Of a stretch of 64,000 nucleotides of DNA, positions 8,430-18,130 are shown one piece after another (position 1 is the first letter of the stretch; the number at the start of each line of letters is the position of its first letter). The notes below the pieces were generated by a model. That model was not told where the DNA came from. It ran no database searches and was given only the letters and a program-made list of their open reading frames with translations. A program made the translations under genes and the position numbers. Source of the stretch: Gammaproteobacteria bacterium (GTDB lineage Bacteria > Pseudomonadota > Gammaproteobacteria > Enterobacterales > Psychrobiaceae). Location: the NCBI GenBank assembly GCA_013214945.1, contig JABSRT010000017.1:1-64000 (forward strand), in the 5' to 3' direction.

Positions 8430-9614
8430 CTACAGTCGCTCAATCAATGCTGCAATGCCTTGTCCACCACCGATGCACATAGTAACAACGCCATATTTAC
8501 CTTGTACTCGTTGCAACTCATGAATAGCTTTAACCGTAATGACCGCGCCCGTTGCCCCAATGGGATGACCCAGCGAGATCCCAGAACCATTAGGGTTAAC
8601 CTTTGTCATATCTAGCTCTAAGTCACGAGCTACAGCCAATGCTTGAGCGGCAAATGCTTCATTAACCTCCCACACATCAATCTGATCTTTTGTAATACCG
8701 GTTTTTTCTAATAATTTTTTAACCGCAGGCACTGGGCCAATACCCATAATTTCAGGATCGACCCCAGCAAAGGCATAACCCACTAGTTTTGCTAACGGTT
8801 TTAGTCCCTTTGCCTTGGCATAATCACTATCGGCCATGATCACAGCGGCAGCGGCGTCGTTAATACCAGACGCATTGCCAGCGGTAACGCTACCCTCTTT
8901 TTTAAACGCTGGGCGTAATTTTGCCATATCAGCTAGGGTGCAGTCATAACGAATATGTTCATCGGTAACATAATCAACACTGCCGCAACGTGACTTTAAT
9001 TCAACCGCAACAATTTGATCAACAAAGCGCCCTTGCTCAGTAGCATGCTGCGCGCGACGATGCGATTCAACCGCAGCTAAGTCTTGCTCTTCGCGGTTAA
9101 TGTTCCAGCGCGTTGCGATATTCTCAGCAGTAATGCCCATGTGTGTATCGCCAATTGGACAGGTTAATGCACCCACCATAGGATCAACCATTTGCGCGTC
9201 GCCCATCTTACTGCCAAAACGTGCCGTAGGTAGCCAATATGGCACGCGTGACATAGATTCAGCGCCACCAGCAACAGCAACATCACAGTCATCGAGCAAT
9301 AATAATTGCGCTGCCGAAATAATGGCTTGTAAGCCAGAGCCACATAAGCGATTAACCGTTAAAGCGGGTGTTTCTACCGGTAAACCACCGTTAATAGCAG
9401 CAACGCGACTCATATACATATCGCGACGATCGCTGTGGGTTACAGTACCAATAACACAATGACCGACATCTGCTTTATCAACGTTAGCGCGCTCAACCGC
9501 AGCAGCAACCATCTGCCCTGCTAAGTCAGTCGGTGCAACGCCTTTTAACGAGCCACCAAAATCACCAATTGCAGTACGTACCGCACTTAAAAATACAACT
9601 TCACGAGTTGACAT
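8430..9614 (-). CDS. bktB: Acetyl-CoA C-acyltransferase (beta-ketothiolase)
   Basis: A 394-residue thiolase II, which cleaves acetoacetyl-CoA (or short 3-ketoacyl-CoA) with CoA to acetyl-CoA, or runs in reverse. The nucleophilic Cys is in 'NRLCGSGLQAI' (about residue 88), the catalytic His in 'SLGHPIGATGA' and the second Cys in 'CIGGGQG' near the C terminus. Length and the absence of an N-terminal extension fit cytoplasmic bacterial enzymes (AtoB/BktB/PhaA). It is the last gene of an operon with both CoA-transferase subunits, which points to acetoacetate use. A GGGAAAA ribosome binding site precedes the ATG. The exact symbol (bktB, atoB or phaA) is a judgement. Confidence 0.9.
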   Translation of the reverse strand: MSTREVVFLSAVRTAIGDFGGSLKGVAPTDLAGQMVAAAVERANVDKADVGHCVIGTVTHSDRRDMYMSRVAAINGGLPVETPALTVNRLCGSGLQAIISAAQLLLLDDCDVAVAGGAESMSRVPYWLPTARFGSKMGDAQMVDPMVGALTCPIGDTHMGITAENIATRWNINREEQDLAAVESHRRAQHATEQGRFVDQIVAVELKSRCGSVDYVTDEHIRYDCTLADMAKLRPAFKKEGSVTAGNASGINDAAAAVIMADSDYAKAKGLKPLAKLVGYAFAGVDPEIMGIGPVPAVKKLLEKTGITKDQIDVWEVNEAFAAQALAVARDLELDMTKVNPNGSGISLGHPIGATGAVITVKAIHELQRVQGKYGVVTMCIGGGQGIAALIERL

Positions 9615-9654
9615 ATATTTTCCCTTAGCCTTTTTAGCCAGTAAATATTTTTAA

Positions 9655-10311
9655 TTAAAATACCATTTCCGGTACATTTTCTGGTACCACTAATTCACCG
9701 GCGGTTAATTTAATAATTTCTTCAACTGAGACGCCAGGAGCACGTTCTAGCAAATGAAATTTGCCTTGTTTTATTTCAAGAAAGGCCAAATCGGTCAGGA
9801 CTTTTTTAATGCAACCTTTGCCCGTTAACGGCAAGCTGCATTCGCTCAATAACTTTGAAGCGCCCGCTTTAGAAGCATGAGTCATCGTCACAATAATGTT
9901 GTCAGCGCCCGCGACTAAGTCCATTGCCCCGCCCATGCCTTTAATCAGCTTGCCAGGGATCATGTAAGAAGCAATATTGCCTTGGCAATCAACTTCAAAC
10001 GCGCCTAATACCGTTAAGTCCACATGACCACCGCGGATCATTGCAAAAGATTCAGCAGAATCGAACAACGAAGCGCCAACGGCCATTGTTACCGTTTGCT
10101 TTCCAGCATTAATTAAATCAGCATCGATCTCTTGTTCGGTCGGAAATTGCCCCATGCCTAATAATCCATTTTCGGATTGCAACATCACTTCAATGTCTTT
10201 AGGCACGTAATTGGCCACTAAGGTTGGAATGCCTATCCCTAAATTGACATAATAGCCATCTTGTAATTCTTGCGCTACACGTTGTGCTATCTGCTCTCTG
10301 GTAAGTGCCAT
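9655..10311 (-). CDS. scoB: 3-oxoacid CoA-transferase subunit B
   Basis: A 218-residue beta subunit that, with the alpha subunit encoded upstream, moves CoA from succinyl-CoA or acetyl-CoA to a 3-oxoacid such as acetoacetate. The catalytic Glu lies in 'SENGLLGMG' (about residue 46). 'GGHVDLTVLGAFEVD' and 'GKLIKGMGGAMDLV' are conserved family segments. The start is supported by AGGAG seven bases upstream, and only 9 bases separate it from the alpha subunit stop. It is 40 bases upstream of the thiolase gene, the enzyme that uses its product. Confidence 0.92.
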   Translation of the reverse strand: MALTREQIAQRVAQELQDGYYVNLGIGIPTLVANYVPKDIEVMLQSENGLLGMGQFPTEQEIDADLINAGKQTVTMAVGASLFDSAESFAMIRGGHVDLTVLGAFEVDCQGNIASYMIPGKLIKGMGGAMDLVAGADNIIVTMTHASKAGASKLLSECSLPLTGKGCIKKVLTDLAFLEIKQGKFHLLERAPGVSVEEIIKLTAGELVVPENVPEMVF

Positions 10312-10320
10312 GTTATGCTC

Positions 10321-11022
10321 CTATGCTGAACGCGTGGTGCGTTGTTCAATAATTTTTTCGAATTGACCAACAATAACGCGGTCGACATAAATACCTGGGG
10401 TGTGGATTTCATCGGGATCGAGTTCGCCGGGCTGAACAAGCTCTTCTACTTCAACCACGGTAATTTTTCCTGCGGTGGCCGCTAGCGGATTAAAGTTACG
10501 AGCAGTTTTTCGATACACTAAATTACCCAAAGTATCGGCTTTCCACGCTTTAACGATTGCAAAATCGCCGGTGATCGCTTGTTCTAAAATATAATGGCGG
10601 CCGTCAAACTCTCGGGTTTCTTTACCTTCCATCACCGGCGTACCGTAACCAGTCGCGGTATAAAATGCCGGAATGCCAGCACCACCAGCGCGCATTTTCT
10701 CAGCCAAGGTGCCTTGAGGTGTTAATTCAACGTCGAGCTCACCGGCCATCATCTGTGCTTCAAAGTTTGCGTTTTCACCAACATAAGAGGCGACCATTTT
10801 TTTAATTTGACGGTCTAGTAATAACAGACCTAAACCATGTTCAGTAGTACCACAGTTATTAGAGACGACAGTTAAATCTTTGGTCCCCTTTTTTTGAATC
10901 TCTTTGATCAAATTCTCAGGGATCCCGCATAAGCCAAAACCACCAGCGATCACTGTCATGCCATCTTCTAGACCAGCCAAAGCCTCTTGATAACTATTTA
11001 CTACTTTATTAAAACCCGCCAT
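10321..11022 (-). CDS. scoA: 3-oxoacid CoA-transferase subunit A
   Basis: A 233-residue alpha subunit. The CoA-binding region '[13 protein letters not shown]' is at about residues 27-39, followed by 'LTVVSNNCG' and '[11 protein letters not shown]'. I chose the ATG at 11022 (protein MAGFNK) because AGGAAGAG lies just upstream; a frame extension to a TTG at 11037 would place that ribosome binding site inside the gene. It is the first gene of the scoA-scoB-thiolase operon, and a LysR gene is transcribed divergently 164 bases away. Confidence 0.92.
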   Translation of the reverse strand: MAGFNKVVNSYQEALAGLEDGMTVIAGGFGLCGIPENLIKEIQKKGTKDLTVVSNNCGTTEHGLGLLLLDRQIKKMVASYVGENANFEAQMMAGELDVELTPQGTLAEKMRAGGAGIPAFYTATGYGTPVMEGKETREFDGRHYILEQAITGDFAIVKAWKADTLGNLVYRKTARNFNPLAATAGKITVVEVEELVQPGELDPDEIHTPGIYVDRVIVGQFEKIIEQRTTRSA

Positions 11023-11185
11023 TTTACTCTTCCTCAAATTGCTATTGGTGAATTAGTTAACCAATCAAGTTGAGTTTAAGCATCCTATATGTTTATATAT
11101 TTAACAATTTTAATTAATTCAACAATTGATTAATTTTATAAATATATAATCCGCTTTATTATTTACTCGGTACACCGACACTTTT

Positions 11186-12076
11186 ATGAATGTTACTTTA
11201 AAACAAATTCGAGCTTTTGTAGCTATTGCTCAAACCAGTAGCTTTGCCCAAGCCAGTGAGCTAGTGCATTTGTCGCAGCCGGCATTAAGCATTAGCATTA
11301 AAAATTTAGAACAAAGCATCGGCGGGCAATTGTTTGCCCGTACTACCCGCAGTGTAGTGTTAACACCTGAGGGAAAAACATTTTTCCCCATCGCAAAGCG
11401 GTTATTAACCGATTGGGATGCCGCTTTTTCCGATCTCAATAATTTGTTTGCTTTAAACCGTGGCACCTTAACCATGGCGGCCATGCCCTCTTTTGCCAGC
11501 ACCTTGCTGCCAGCGCATATTCAACAATACCATCAGCAATATCCCGCCATAAATATCAAGGTTCATGATGTTATTGCAGAAGACAGCGTCGCGATGATCC
11601 GTTCTGGCGAGGCTGAGTTTGCGGTATCTTTCGATCCTGGCGTGTCCGATGATCTTGATTTTGAACCTCTGTTTACCGATCGGTTTATTGTTGCCTTACC
11701 TGCCAAGCACCCACTGGTTAAGCAACAAGAGATTCATTGGCAAGATATTGCCAATGAACCTTTTATATTATTGCAGCGGCCATCAAGTATTCGCCAGCTG
11801 ATTGAGCAAGCACTGCTTGAGCAAGGAATTGAATTACAAGTTGAATTTGAAGCGAATCAATTAGCAACTATTGGCCAAATGGTAGCGACGGGGTTGGGGG
11901 TTAGTGCCATGCCTGCGTTATGTCAAACACAGTTGCATTCATTAGGTGTGATATGTCGACCCATTGCAGAGCCGACAGTGAGTCGACGCGTAGGCATAAT
12001 TACCAGTCATCGCGCGCCACTGTCGTTGGCCGCTCAAGAATTTAAACAGCTAATTAGTCGAGCTTATCCAACATAA
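11186..12076 (+). CDS. LysR-family transcriptional regulator
   Basis: A 296-residue regulator with an N-terminal winged helix-turn-helix ('LKQIRAFVAIAQTSSFAQASELVHLSQPALSISIKNLE' region, residues 5-42) and a C-terminal periplasmic-binding-protein-like effector domain (about 90-290). Divergence from the scoA-scoB-thiolase operon is the classic LysR arrangement, so it most likely controls that operon in response to a metabolite such as acetoacetate or a CoA ester. The 163-bp AT-rich gap contains T-N11-A type dyads, e.g. ATTAAT...ATTAAT around 11110-11135, but no operator can be assigned with confidence. Confidence 0.9.
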   Translation: MNVTLKQIRAFVAIAQTSSFAQASELVHLSQPALSISIKNLEQSIGGQLFARTTRSVVLTPEGKTFFPIAKRLLTDWDAAFSDLNNLFALNRGTLTMAAMPSFASTLLPAHIQQYHQQYPAINIKVHDVIAEDSVAMIRSGEAEFAVSFDPGVSDDLDFEPLFTDRFIVALPAKHPLVKQQEIHWQDIANEPFILLQRPSSIRQLIEQALLEQGIELQVEFEANQLATIGQMVATGLGVSAMPALCQTQLHSLGVICRPIAEPTVSRRVGIITSHRAPLSLAAQEFKQLISRAYPT

Positions 12077-12153
12077 ATTGCGGTGGCCGGAGCAAAACCA
12101 ATAATATCCTAAGCCGCTAGCTCTAAGTTAATAGCTCCTAAGCTAACTGCATC

Positions 12154-13017
12154 CTAAACCGCTAAGCTAATCGTATGGCTGATGGTCGCGGTACCACCGA
12201 CGCTGACATGGGTGATTTGAGCGCCTTGATGATCAATAACCGCGCTCAGGCGTGAGCTTTGTGCCATTAAGCGGCCTTGCTCAAAAACAAACGCTGTTGG
12301 CGCGTCGGGTAAATGACGATGCAAATAACAGGCTAATGCGCCACTAGAACTGCCAGTGGCTGATTCTTCGTTGATGCCAAACAATGGCGCAAAGTTACGG
12401 CAATGGGCGGAAAATTTATTCGGTTGGTCGGTTAACTCAAATAAATGAAAACCAACCAAATCATGCGCACGACAAAACTGAGCTATTGCGTGGTGATCTG
12501 CCACCACTTGATCGAGCCCGCCAGCAACTATCGGTACTATTAAATCAGCCAGCCCAGTGGCGACCACTTCAAGCGGTAATTGGGTGGCATCAATAAGTTC
12601 AGGAGAAATATTTAGCATCGCGGCAATTTGCGCAGCTGCAAAGCGGGCACCAAATGTTGGTAAAGCCAATTGCATTAACACCGCGTTTTGAGCGTCGATC
12701 GTTACCGTCAAAATGCCCGCTTTGGTCACTTGGCTCAGTTGCTTTGCCTTTAACAATTGACGTTGTTGCATTAAGCAATAGACCGCCACTGTGGCATGGC
12801 CACAAAAGTCAACTTCAGCGGTCGGGGTAAAGAATCGGACTGCGAAATCGGCTAACGCTGAAGACATCACAAAAGCAGTTTCAGATAAACCAACTTGCCT
12901 AGCAATAGCCTGCATTTGTTGGGCACTTAACCAATCTGCATTTAACACCACACCCGCTGGGTTACCACCGCTGCCATCTCGGGTAAACGCATTTAAAATA
13001 ACTACTTCTACCTTCAT
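12154..13017 (-). CDS. PhzF family protein (isomerase-like)
   Basis: A 287-residue protein of the PhzF phenazine biosynthesis-like family, a diaminopimelate epimerase fold duplicated in tandem. The opening 'VVILNAFTRDGSGGNPAGVVL', 'MQAIARQVGLSETAFV' with the conserved Glu, 'VDFCGHATVAVYCLM' and 'EESATGSSSGALACYL' are typical. In phenazine producers PhzF isomerises trans-2,3-dihydro-3-hydroxyanthranilate, but no other phenazine genes are nearby, and most family members act on unknown small molecules. It lies 24 bases downstream of the GGDEF-EAL gene on the same strand and may be co-transcribed with it. Confidence 0.85.
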   Translation of the reverse strand: MKVEVVILNAFTRDGSGGNPAGVVLNADWLSAQQMQAIARQVGLSETAFVMSSALADFAVRFFTPTAEVDFCGHATVAVYCLMQQRQLLKAKQLSQVTKAGILTVTIDAQNAVLMQLALPTFGARFAAAQIAAMLNISPELIDATQLPLEVVATGLADLIVPIVAGGLDQVVADHHAIAQFCRAHDLVGFHLFELTDQPNKFSAHCRNFAPLFGINEESATGSSSGALACYLHRHLPDAPTAFVFEQGRLMAQSSRLSAVIDHQGAQITHVSVGGTATISHTISLAV

Positions 13018-13041
13018 ATACTCTGCTTTTAGATGATGTAA

Positions 13042-15597
13042 TTAACGATATTTATTAACAATTTCTTGCCACGAAGCACTGAGTATATCTTGCGCCAACA
13101 ACTGCTGACAATCGTTAATATTCAATGCAGGACTAAAGATAAACCCTTGAATAAAGTGACAACCCGATTGGCGTAAAAACTCCAATTGTTGTTCGGTTTC
13201 AACACCTTCTGCAATCACCTCTAGTCCTAGTTTTAACGCTAATTCAAGTACGGTTGAGGTTAATATTTGGCTTTTAATGTCACAGCCAATGCCCTTAACA
13301 AATGAGCGATCAATTTTAATTAAATCAATTTCATAATCAATTAAGTAATTTAGCGATGAATAACCGGTACAAAAGTCATCTAGAGCAATTTTAATGCCTT
13401 TGCGTCTTAATTGTGCGAGGGCTTGTTTAGCGTAACGATTTTCGGACATTGCAATTGATTCGGTTATTTCAATCACTATCGATTCATAAGGCAGGCCTGC
13501 TGCTGCAATTGTTGCAGCTATCGACTGCTGTTTTATTTCATTGGTGTAAAATTCACTGATCGAGCGGTTAATTGAAAAACAAATTTGCTGATAACCTTGC
13601 TGATGTAGCGCCTTTAAGTCTGAACAAGCGCGATCTAATACAAAATTACCGACTTGGGAAATTAAACCAAACTCTTCTGCAATCGGGATAAATTGTTCTG
13701 GTGAAATAAAACCGCCATCGCCATCTGGCCAGCGTACGAGCGCTTCAAACTTAGCAATAGTGTTACGGCTGATATCAACAATTGGCTGATAAAATACTTG
13801 TAATTTTTGCTGTTCAAGGGCCTGAATTAACTGTTCTTTTAATTCCAATTTACGCTGGTATTGACGTTGTAATTTAACATCGTAATAAGCAATGCAGTTT
13901 CTTCCTGTTTGCTTAGCATTAGCCATTGCATTACTAGCATGGCGCAATAATAACTTGGCTGTTAGCCCCGAGTCGGGGTACATCGCGACCCCAATGCTTA
14001 CCGTGACATTTATAGAAAAATCAGCCACCTTAATACCGTGATGAAAACTGCGCTGAATTTTTTTGACAATTTTTTTGGCTTTTTCCTGACTGCTATATGC
14101 TAATAATAAGGTAAACTCATTGCCACCGTAGCGACAAACAATATCGTGCTCACTGGTTATTTTTGTCAGTTGCTGCGCCGTTTCAACTAACAATAAATCG
14201 CCGACGTCATTGCCGTAGATATCATTAATTTCTTTAAAATGATCTAAATCAATGCAAACAACGGCACTGATACCAATGCTACCATTGCCCTGTAAGTGTA
14301 ACTCTAGTTGTTCAATAAAGGCCCGGCGGTTCGTTAACTTGGTCAGCGGATCACATTCAGCATAAAAACGTAATTGGTGCTCAGTTGCTTTCCACTGTGA
14401 GATGTCTCGAAAAATCGCGACATAATGGCTAATATTGCCTTGCTCATTGGTGACCCGATTAATGACTAACTCTTCGGGGAACACTTGACCATTTTTATGC
14501 TTATTCCACAACTCGCCTTTCCAATGACCCTGTTGATTAATCGTGTGCCACATTTGTTGATAAAAGTCTTGATCTTGCAGCCCAGAGGAAAGCACGTTAG
14601 GGTTGCGACCACATAGCTCGGTTTGGCTATAACCTGTTAGCTGCTCCAGCGCTTGATTAACCGAAATTATCTTGTTTTCGCTGTTCGTGATCATCACCGA
14701 TTCACTGGTATGATTAAACACAAAGTCTGACAGCTGCTTATCTAAGTTTAGTTGAGATAATTCAGTGACATCTTGCACCGTACCCTCAAAATATAGCGGA
14801 CGTTCGCCAAGCACATCACTTGACTGACCAATGACATGTAGGTGCTTGTGGTTACCATTGGCTAAGACGATTCGATAAGTAATCTCAAATGCTGTTTTTT
14901 TGCCACTGGCGATAGCACTTAGCACTTCGAGTACCCGCGCGCGATCATCAACGTGAACATACTCGGTTAATTCCTGACAGCTAATATCGCCAACCGCCGG
15001 ATCTAACTCAAATATCCGATAAACTTCATTGCTCCACGAATATAGATTATGACTGATGTCCCAACGCCAGCTGCCCATTTTTGTTACTCGCTCGCCCGTT
15101 TCTAACTGGGCGAGCAATTGGTTGGTGCTGTGTTGATGCCCAGTCAATCCCCCTTGCTGTGTGCTAATGTGACTTAAGGTTAATAACCAATCCACGGCAG
15201 CTGTATGTTCTACTACTGGCTGTTTAAACAAACACACCAGTAAGCCGATTTCTTGATTGTCATCGTCGTACAACAGGCTACCAATAAAGGCTTGCGCCTT
15301 GAATTTTTTAAGCACCCGATCCGTTGGAAACGATTGCTGGACATCCGCAGCATAACTGACAAGCTCTTTATTGCTCAGCAGTTGCTGACAAGGTGATCCG
15401 GCTAATTGATAAACAAAGCTATCGCCCTGCTGACCGGCAGCAAGGTGATATAGGGTGTCCATTTGATCAGCGCCAGGCTTTAGTGATGCAACAAAACAAT
15501 GGTCTGGTTGCAGCTGCTTATATACCATATTAAGTGTATTTTTAATGGCGCTGTTTTCGTAACATGAACAGCCTAATTGCTTGATTTTATTTTCCAT
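13042..15597 (-). CDS. GAF-PAS-PAS-GGDEF-EAL cyclic di-GMP phosphodiesterase
   Basis: An 851-residue cytoplasmic signalling protein. A GAF-like sensor (about 1-150) is followed by a PAS/PAC (about 170-275), a second PAS ('SVMITNSENKIISVNQALEQLTGYS', about 295-405), a GGDEF domain (about 410-575) and an EAL domain (about 585-840). The cyclase site is degenerate, GGNEF in place of GGDEF, so this half may only bind GTP. The EAL half keeps 'FEALVRW', 'EITES', 'DDFCTGYSSL', 'IKIDRSFV' and 'AEGVET', i.e. all metal and catalytic residues, so the protein is probably a phosphodiesterase that hydrolyses c-di-GMP. No membrane segment is present. It is 108 bases downstream of the chemoreceptor gene. Confidence 0.9.
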   Translation of the reverse strand: MENKIKQLGCSCYENSAIKNTLNMVYKQLQPDHCFVASLKPGADQMDTLYHLAAGQQGDSFVYQLAGSPCQQLLSNKELVSYAADVQQSFPTDRVLKKFKAQAFIGSLLYDDDNQEIGLLVCLFKQPVVEHTAAVDWLLTLSHISTQQGGLTGHQHSTNQLLAQLETGERVTKMGSWRWDISHNLYSWSNEVYRIFELDPAVGDISCQELTEYVHVDDRARVLEVLSAIASGKKTAFEITYRIVLANGNHKHLHVIGQSSDVLGERPLYFEGTVQDVTELSQLNLDKQLSDFVFNHTSESVMITNSENKIISVNQALEQLTGYSQTELCGRNPNVLSSGLQDQDFYQQMWHTINQQGHWKGELWNKHKNGQVFPEELVINRVTNEQGNISHYVAIFRDISQWKATEHQLRFYAECDPLTKLTNRRAFIEQLELHLQGNGSIGISAVVCIDLDHFKEINDIYGNDVGDLLLVETAQQLTKITSEHDIVCRYGGNEFTLLLAYSSQEKAKKIVKKIQRSFHHGIKVADFSINVTVSIGVAMYPDSGLTAKLLLRHASNAMANAKQTGRNCIAYYDVKLQRQYQRKLELKEQLIQALEQQKLQVFYQPIVDISRNTIAKFEALVRWPDGDGGFISPEQFIPIAEEFGLISQVGNFVLDRACSDLKALHQQGYQQICFSINRSISEFYTNEIKQQSIAATIAAAGLPYESIVIEITESIAMSENRYAKQALAQLRRKGIKIALDDFCTGYSSLNYLIDYEIDLIKIDRSFVKGIGCDIKSQILTSTVLELALKLGLEVIAEGVETEQQLEFLRQSGCHFIQGFIFSPALNINDCQQLLAQDILSASWQEIVNKYR

Positions 15598-15705
15598 CGC
15601 GATGGCCTAATCCTGATTAAAAACAATTCTAGTTAAAACGATTTTATTTAAAAAAATCTTAATTAAAACAGATCGTGACTTAAAACAACCGTTACTAAAA
15701 GCGGG

Positions 15706-17247
15706 TTATTGAAACGTCGCACTGAGTTGGTTAATTTCCTCAGCCCGGCGCTGCACGATCTTGCCATTAACCTGTAATTCTTGTGCCAGGTTCTTATTGT
15801 TTAGCGATATCTCATCAAGCACATGAACGCTGCTTATAATCTGTTGTGCCACCACACTTTGTTCTTCCGTGGTCGCCGCAATTTGAGTAGAGGTATCGGT
15901 CAGTTGCGTCATCATGTCAACGATGTTGTCCATAGATTGGCGCGCCAATAAACTTTGTTCACTGCACTGCTTGGCTTGTTGTTGATTGTTAAGCATCATT
16001 TGCGCCCAATCGGACAATGTTTGCTGCAACGCAACTACCGACCCTTGAATTTGCGCCGTCGCGTTTTGAGTGCGGTTAGCCAAAGTTCGAACTTCGTCGG
16101 CAACCACCGCAAACCCTCGGCCAAGCTCACCCGCTCGCGCCGCTTCGATGGCAGCATTTAAAGCAAGTAGGTTGGTTTGGTCAGCAATGCCGCCAATTTC
16201 GGTCATGATGTTTGAAATGTTGTCGGCATCGCTGATTAATGAAGCAGCTGCCTTTGCGGCGTGCGCCACCTCGTCAGCCAAGACCGACGTCGTATTTTCA
16301 GTCTTATTAATAATCGTAATGGCGTCGATACATTGTTGGTTTACCGTATCAACATGATCTTTAGACTGAACCGTGCTATGACTTATCTCATTAATCGATA
16401 AACTCATTTGAGTTATCGCACTCGATAATTGTGCCAGGTGATCATTTTGCACCGTCAAACCGGTCAAGGTTTGCGTCGATGAGTCGTCAAGAATGTCGGC
16501 GGTCGTTACTAAACCTTTGGCGTAGTCATTACTGCGTCCTAATACGGTTCGTAACCGTGCTTGCGATAAACCTAACGCGTAGTCGGCGATTGCTGTTAAG
16601 CCTTTACCTGAAAAAACAAAACGCGATGGGCTATCAAACTGCAATTGAAGTCGTTTAATATAGCTTGGCAACGTCACCAACTCTTCACTATAAATCGCCC
16701 ACATCGCTGCGACGCATGACCAAGTCAGTAATAGACTGGCGAAATTTTGGGTTAAATAATATTGCGCGGCACTGACCATTGTCACAGCGCCAGCCAACAA
16801 CAGATGTTTTAGCGAGCGATTAGCGTGATAGTCGCGGACTGGTTTTTCGGCATTTATTTGCTGATAAAAAGTTTCAGCGGCTTGCTTTTGTTCAGTGGTT
16901 GGGCAGACACGGACCGATTGATAACCAGTAACCACCCCGTTTTCACTTAACGGTGTAACATAAGCGTCAACCCAATAAAAACTACCGTCTTTACATCTGT
17001 TTTTAACCATGCCACGCCAAGGCTGGTTATCTTTTAATTTAAGCCATAAGTCACTAAAAGCCGCCGCTGGCATGTCTGGATGCCGCACAATGTTATGATT
17101 TTTACCGATCAACTCTTGCGGGCTATAACCTGCAACACGGGCAAAATTATCGTTAACATAGGTAATGACCCCACGAACATCGGTAATTGATACCAGTTGT
17201 TCTGAGGCCGGAAATACAACTTCCTCGGCGTTACTAAATTTATGCAT
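15706..17247 (-). CDS. PAS domain methyl-accepting chemotaxis protein, Aer-like
   Basis: A 513-residue chemoreceptor. An N-terminal PAS domain (about 10-120) holds '[21 protein letters not shown]' and '[13 protein letters not shown]', typical of the Aer-type redox/energy-sensing PAS. A hydrophobic hairpin (about 150-190) anchors it in the inner membrane without a periplasmic domain. The C-terminal signalling domain has the conserved hairpin tip '[21 protein letters not shown]' region near residue 365. I chose the ATG at 17247 over a GTG five codons earlier; neither has a strong ribosome binding site. The role is probably aerotaxis or energy taxis through CheW/CheA, encoded elsewhere. Confidence 0.88.
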   Translation of the reverse strand: MHKFSNAEEVVFPASEQLVSITDVRGVITYVNDNFARVAGYSPQELIGKNHNIVRHPDMPAAAFSDLWLKLKDNQPWRGMVKNRCKDGSFYWVDAYVTPLSENGVVTGYQSVRVCPTTEQKQAAETFYQQINAEKPVRDYHANRSLKHLLLAGAVTMVSAAQYYLTQNFASLLLTWSCVAAMWAIYSEELVTLPSYIKRLQLQFDSPSRFVFSGKGLTAIADYALGLSQARLRTVLGRSNDYAKGLVTTADILDDSSTQTLTGLTVQNDHLAQLSSAITQMSLSINEISHSTVQSKDHVDTVNQQCIDAITIINKTENTTSVLADEVAHAAKAAASLISDADNISNIMTEIGGIADQTNLLALNAAIEAARAGELGRGFAVVADEVRTLANRTQNATAQIQGSVVALQQTLSDWAQMMLNNQQQAKQCSEQSLLARQSMDNIVDMMTQLTDTSTQIAATTEEQSVVAQQIISSVHVLDEISLNNKNLAQELQVNGKIVQRRAEEINQLSATFQ

Positions 17248-17262
17248 CACTATTACTATCAC

Positions 17263-17714
17263 TTACAACTTTTTAAAGGATCGATGGTAGCTCAAAGCAA
17301 TGGCATAAACACCGCTCTTAACCACAATTTAATTCGCTATAATTGATCAATATCAAGGAACTGCCAACTATTTTTGTTGTGGGGCAAATATTGCCCTAAG
17401 CAGATCAATAAACCACCAGAAAAGAATCTGTATAAACGTCGTTATAAAAAAATAATAATAGAACGTGCATCAACTTCGGCAAACCTGCGACGAAAGTAAT
17501 GATAACCCCGATAATTTAACGTAATTTGGATAATCTAAACAATGAATTATTTCGTCAAAAGATGACTTAGACTATGACTTAGAACATGAATTCGAATGAT
17601 ATAAAATGGATTTACAGCAGGCCTTACCTTAGAGTTTATCTTAGGGTTTAGCCTTGTAGTTTAGATTTTTGTTTGGACTTGAGTTTGGACTTGATACGCA
17701 ATAGAAGTTGCAGT
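17263..17714. other. Long intergenic region with degenerate short repeats
   Basis: No gene was found in this 450-bp AT-rich gap. Near 17566-17595 the phrase 'GACTTAGA-(C/A)-ATGA' is repeated. At 17622-17690 a run of imperfect 12-13-bp units reads CTTAGAGTTTAT, CTTAGGGTTTAG, CTTGTAGTTTAG and then two copies of TTTGGACTTGA. This stretch lies directly downstream of the VF530 gene and looks like a decayed minisatellite. Confidence 0.6.
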
Positions 17715-17990
17715 TTAGTCTTTTTTAGCTTTGTTCAATTCTGGCCATACAAAGGTACTTTGACAGGTATCAAGGTAATATTGCTCAACCTTAGCCCGTG
17801 CCCAAGGTGTTTTACGCAAAAACTTAAGACTAGACTTAACACTGGGATCGTTGTAGAAACAACGAATTTCTATTTCCTTGCTCAGTACCTTCCAGCCATG
17901 AACATCGACCAATTTATTCAATATTTGTTCAAGGGTCATGCCATGTAATGGGTTTTTTGGTTGTGATGTCGTCATGGGTTTTCTTAACAT
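17715..17990 (-). CDS. VF530 family DNA-binding protein (DUF2132)
   Basis: A 91-residue protein of the VF530 family (PF09905), named after a Vibrio fischeri protein whose structure suggested DNA binding. The diagnostic segments are '[21 protein letters not shown]', '[25 protein letters not shown]' and 'VEQYYL'. The start is either the ATG at 17990 or the one at 17975 (protein [12 protein letters not shown]), which has AAGAAA upstream and matches the usual family length better. A plus-strand frame overlapping this locus is a shadow. The biological role is unknown. Confidence 0.85.
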   Translation of the reverse strand: MLRKPMTTSQPKNPLHGMTLEQILNKLVDVHGWKVLSKEIEIRCFYNDPSVKSSLKFLRKTPWARAKVEQYYLDTCQSTFVWPELNKAKKD

Positions 17991-18130
17991 AATGAGTTTG
18001 GCGTTATTCTAACAAATAATAGTGCTGATGTATGCTTAAGCCGACTTTGACTTAATTAGCTAATTATAAGTACGTAGCAATGGCATAAATGCTCAAATTG
18101 CTCGAGATTACCACCGATTTTGGCGAGTTA

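Noticed and set aside
17673-17948. 91-codon plus-strand frame opposite VF530
   Set aside because: It overlaps the well-recognised VF530 gene on the other strand and has no similarity of its own.
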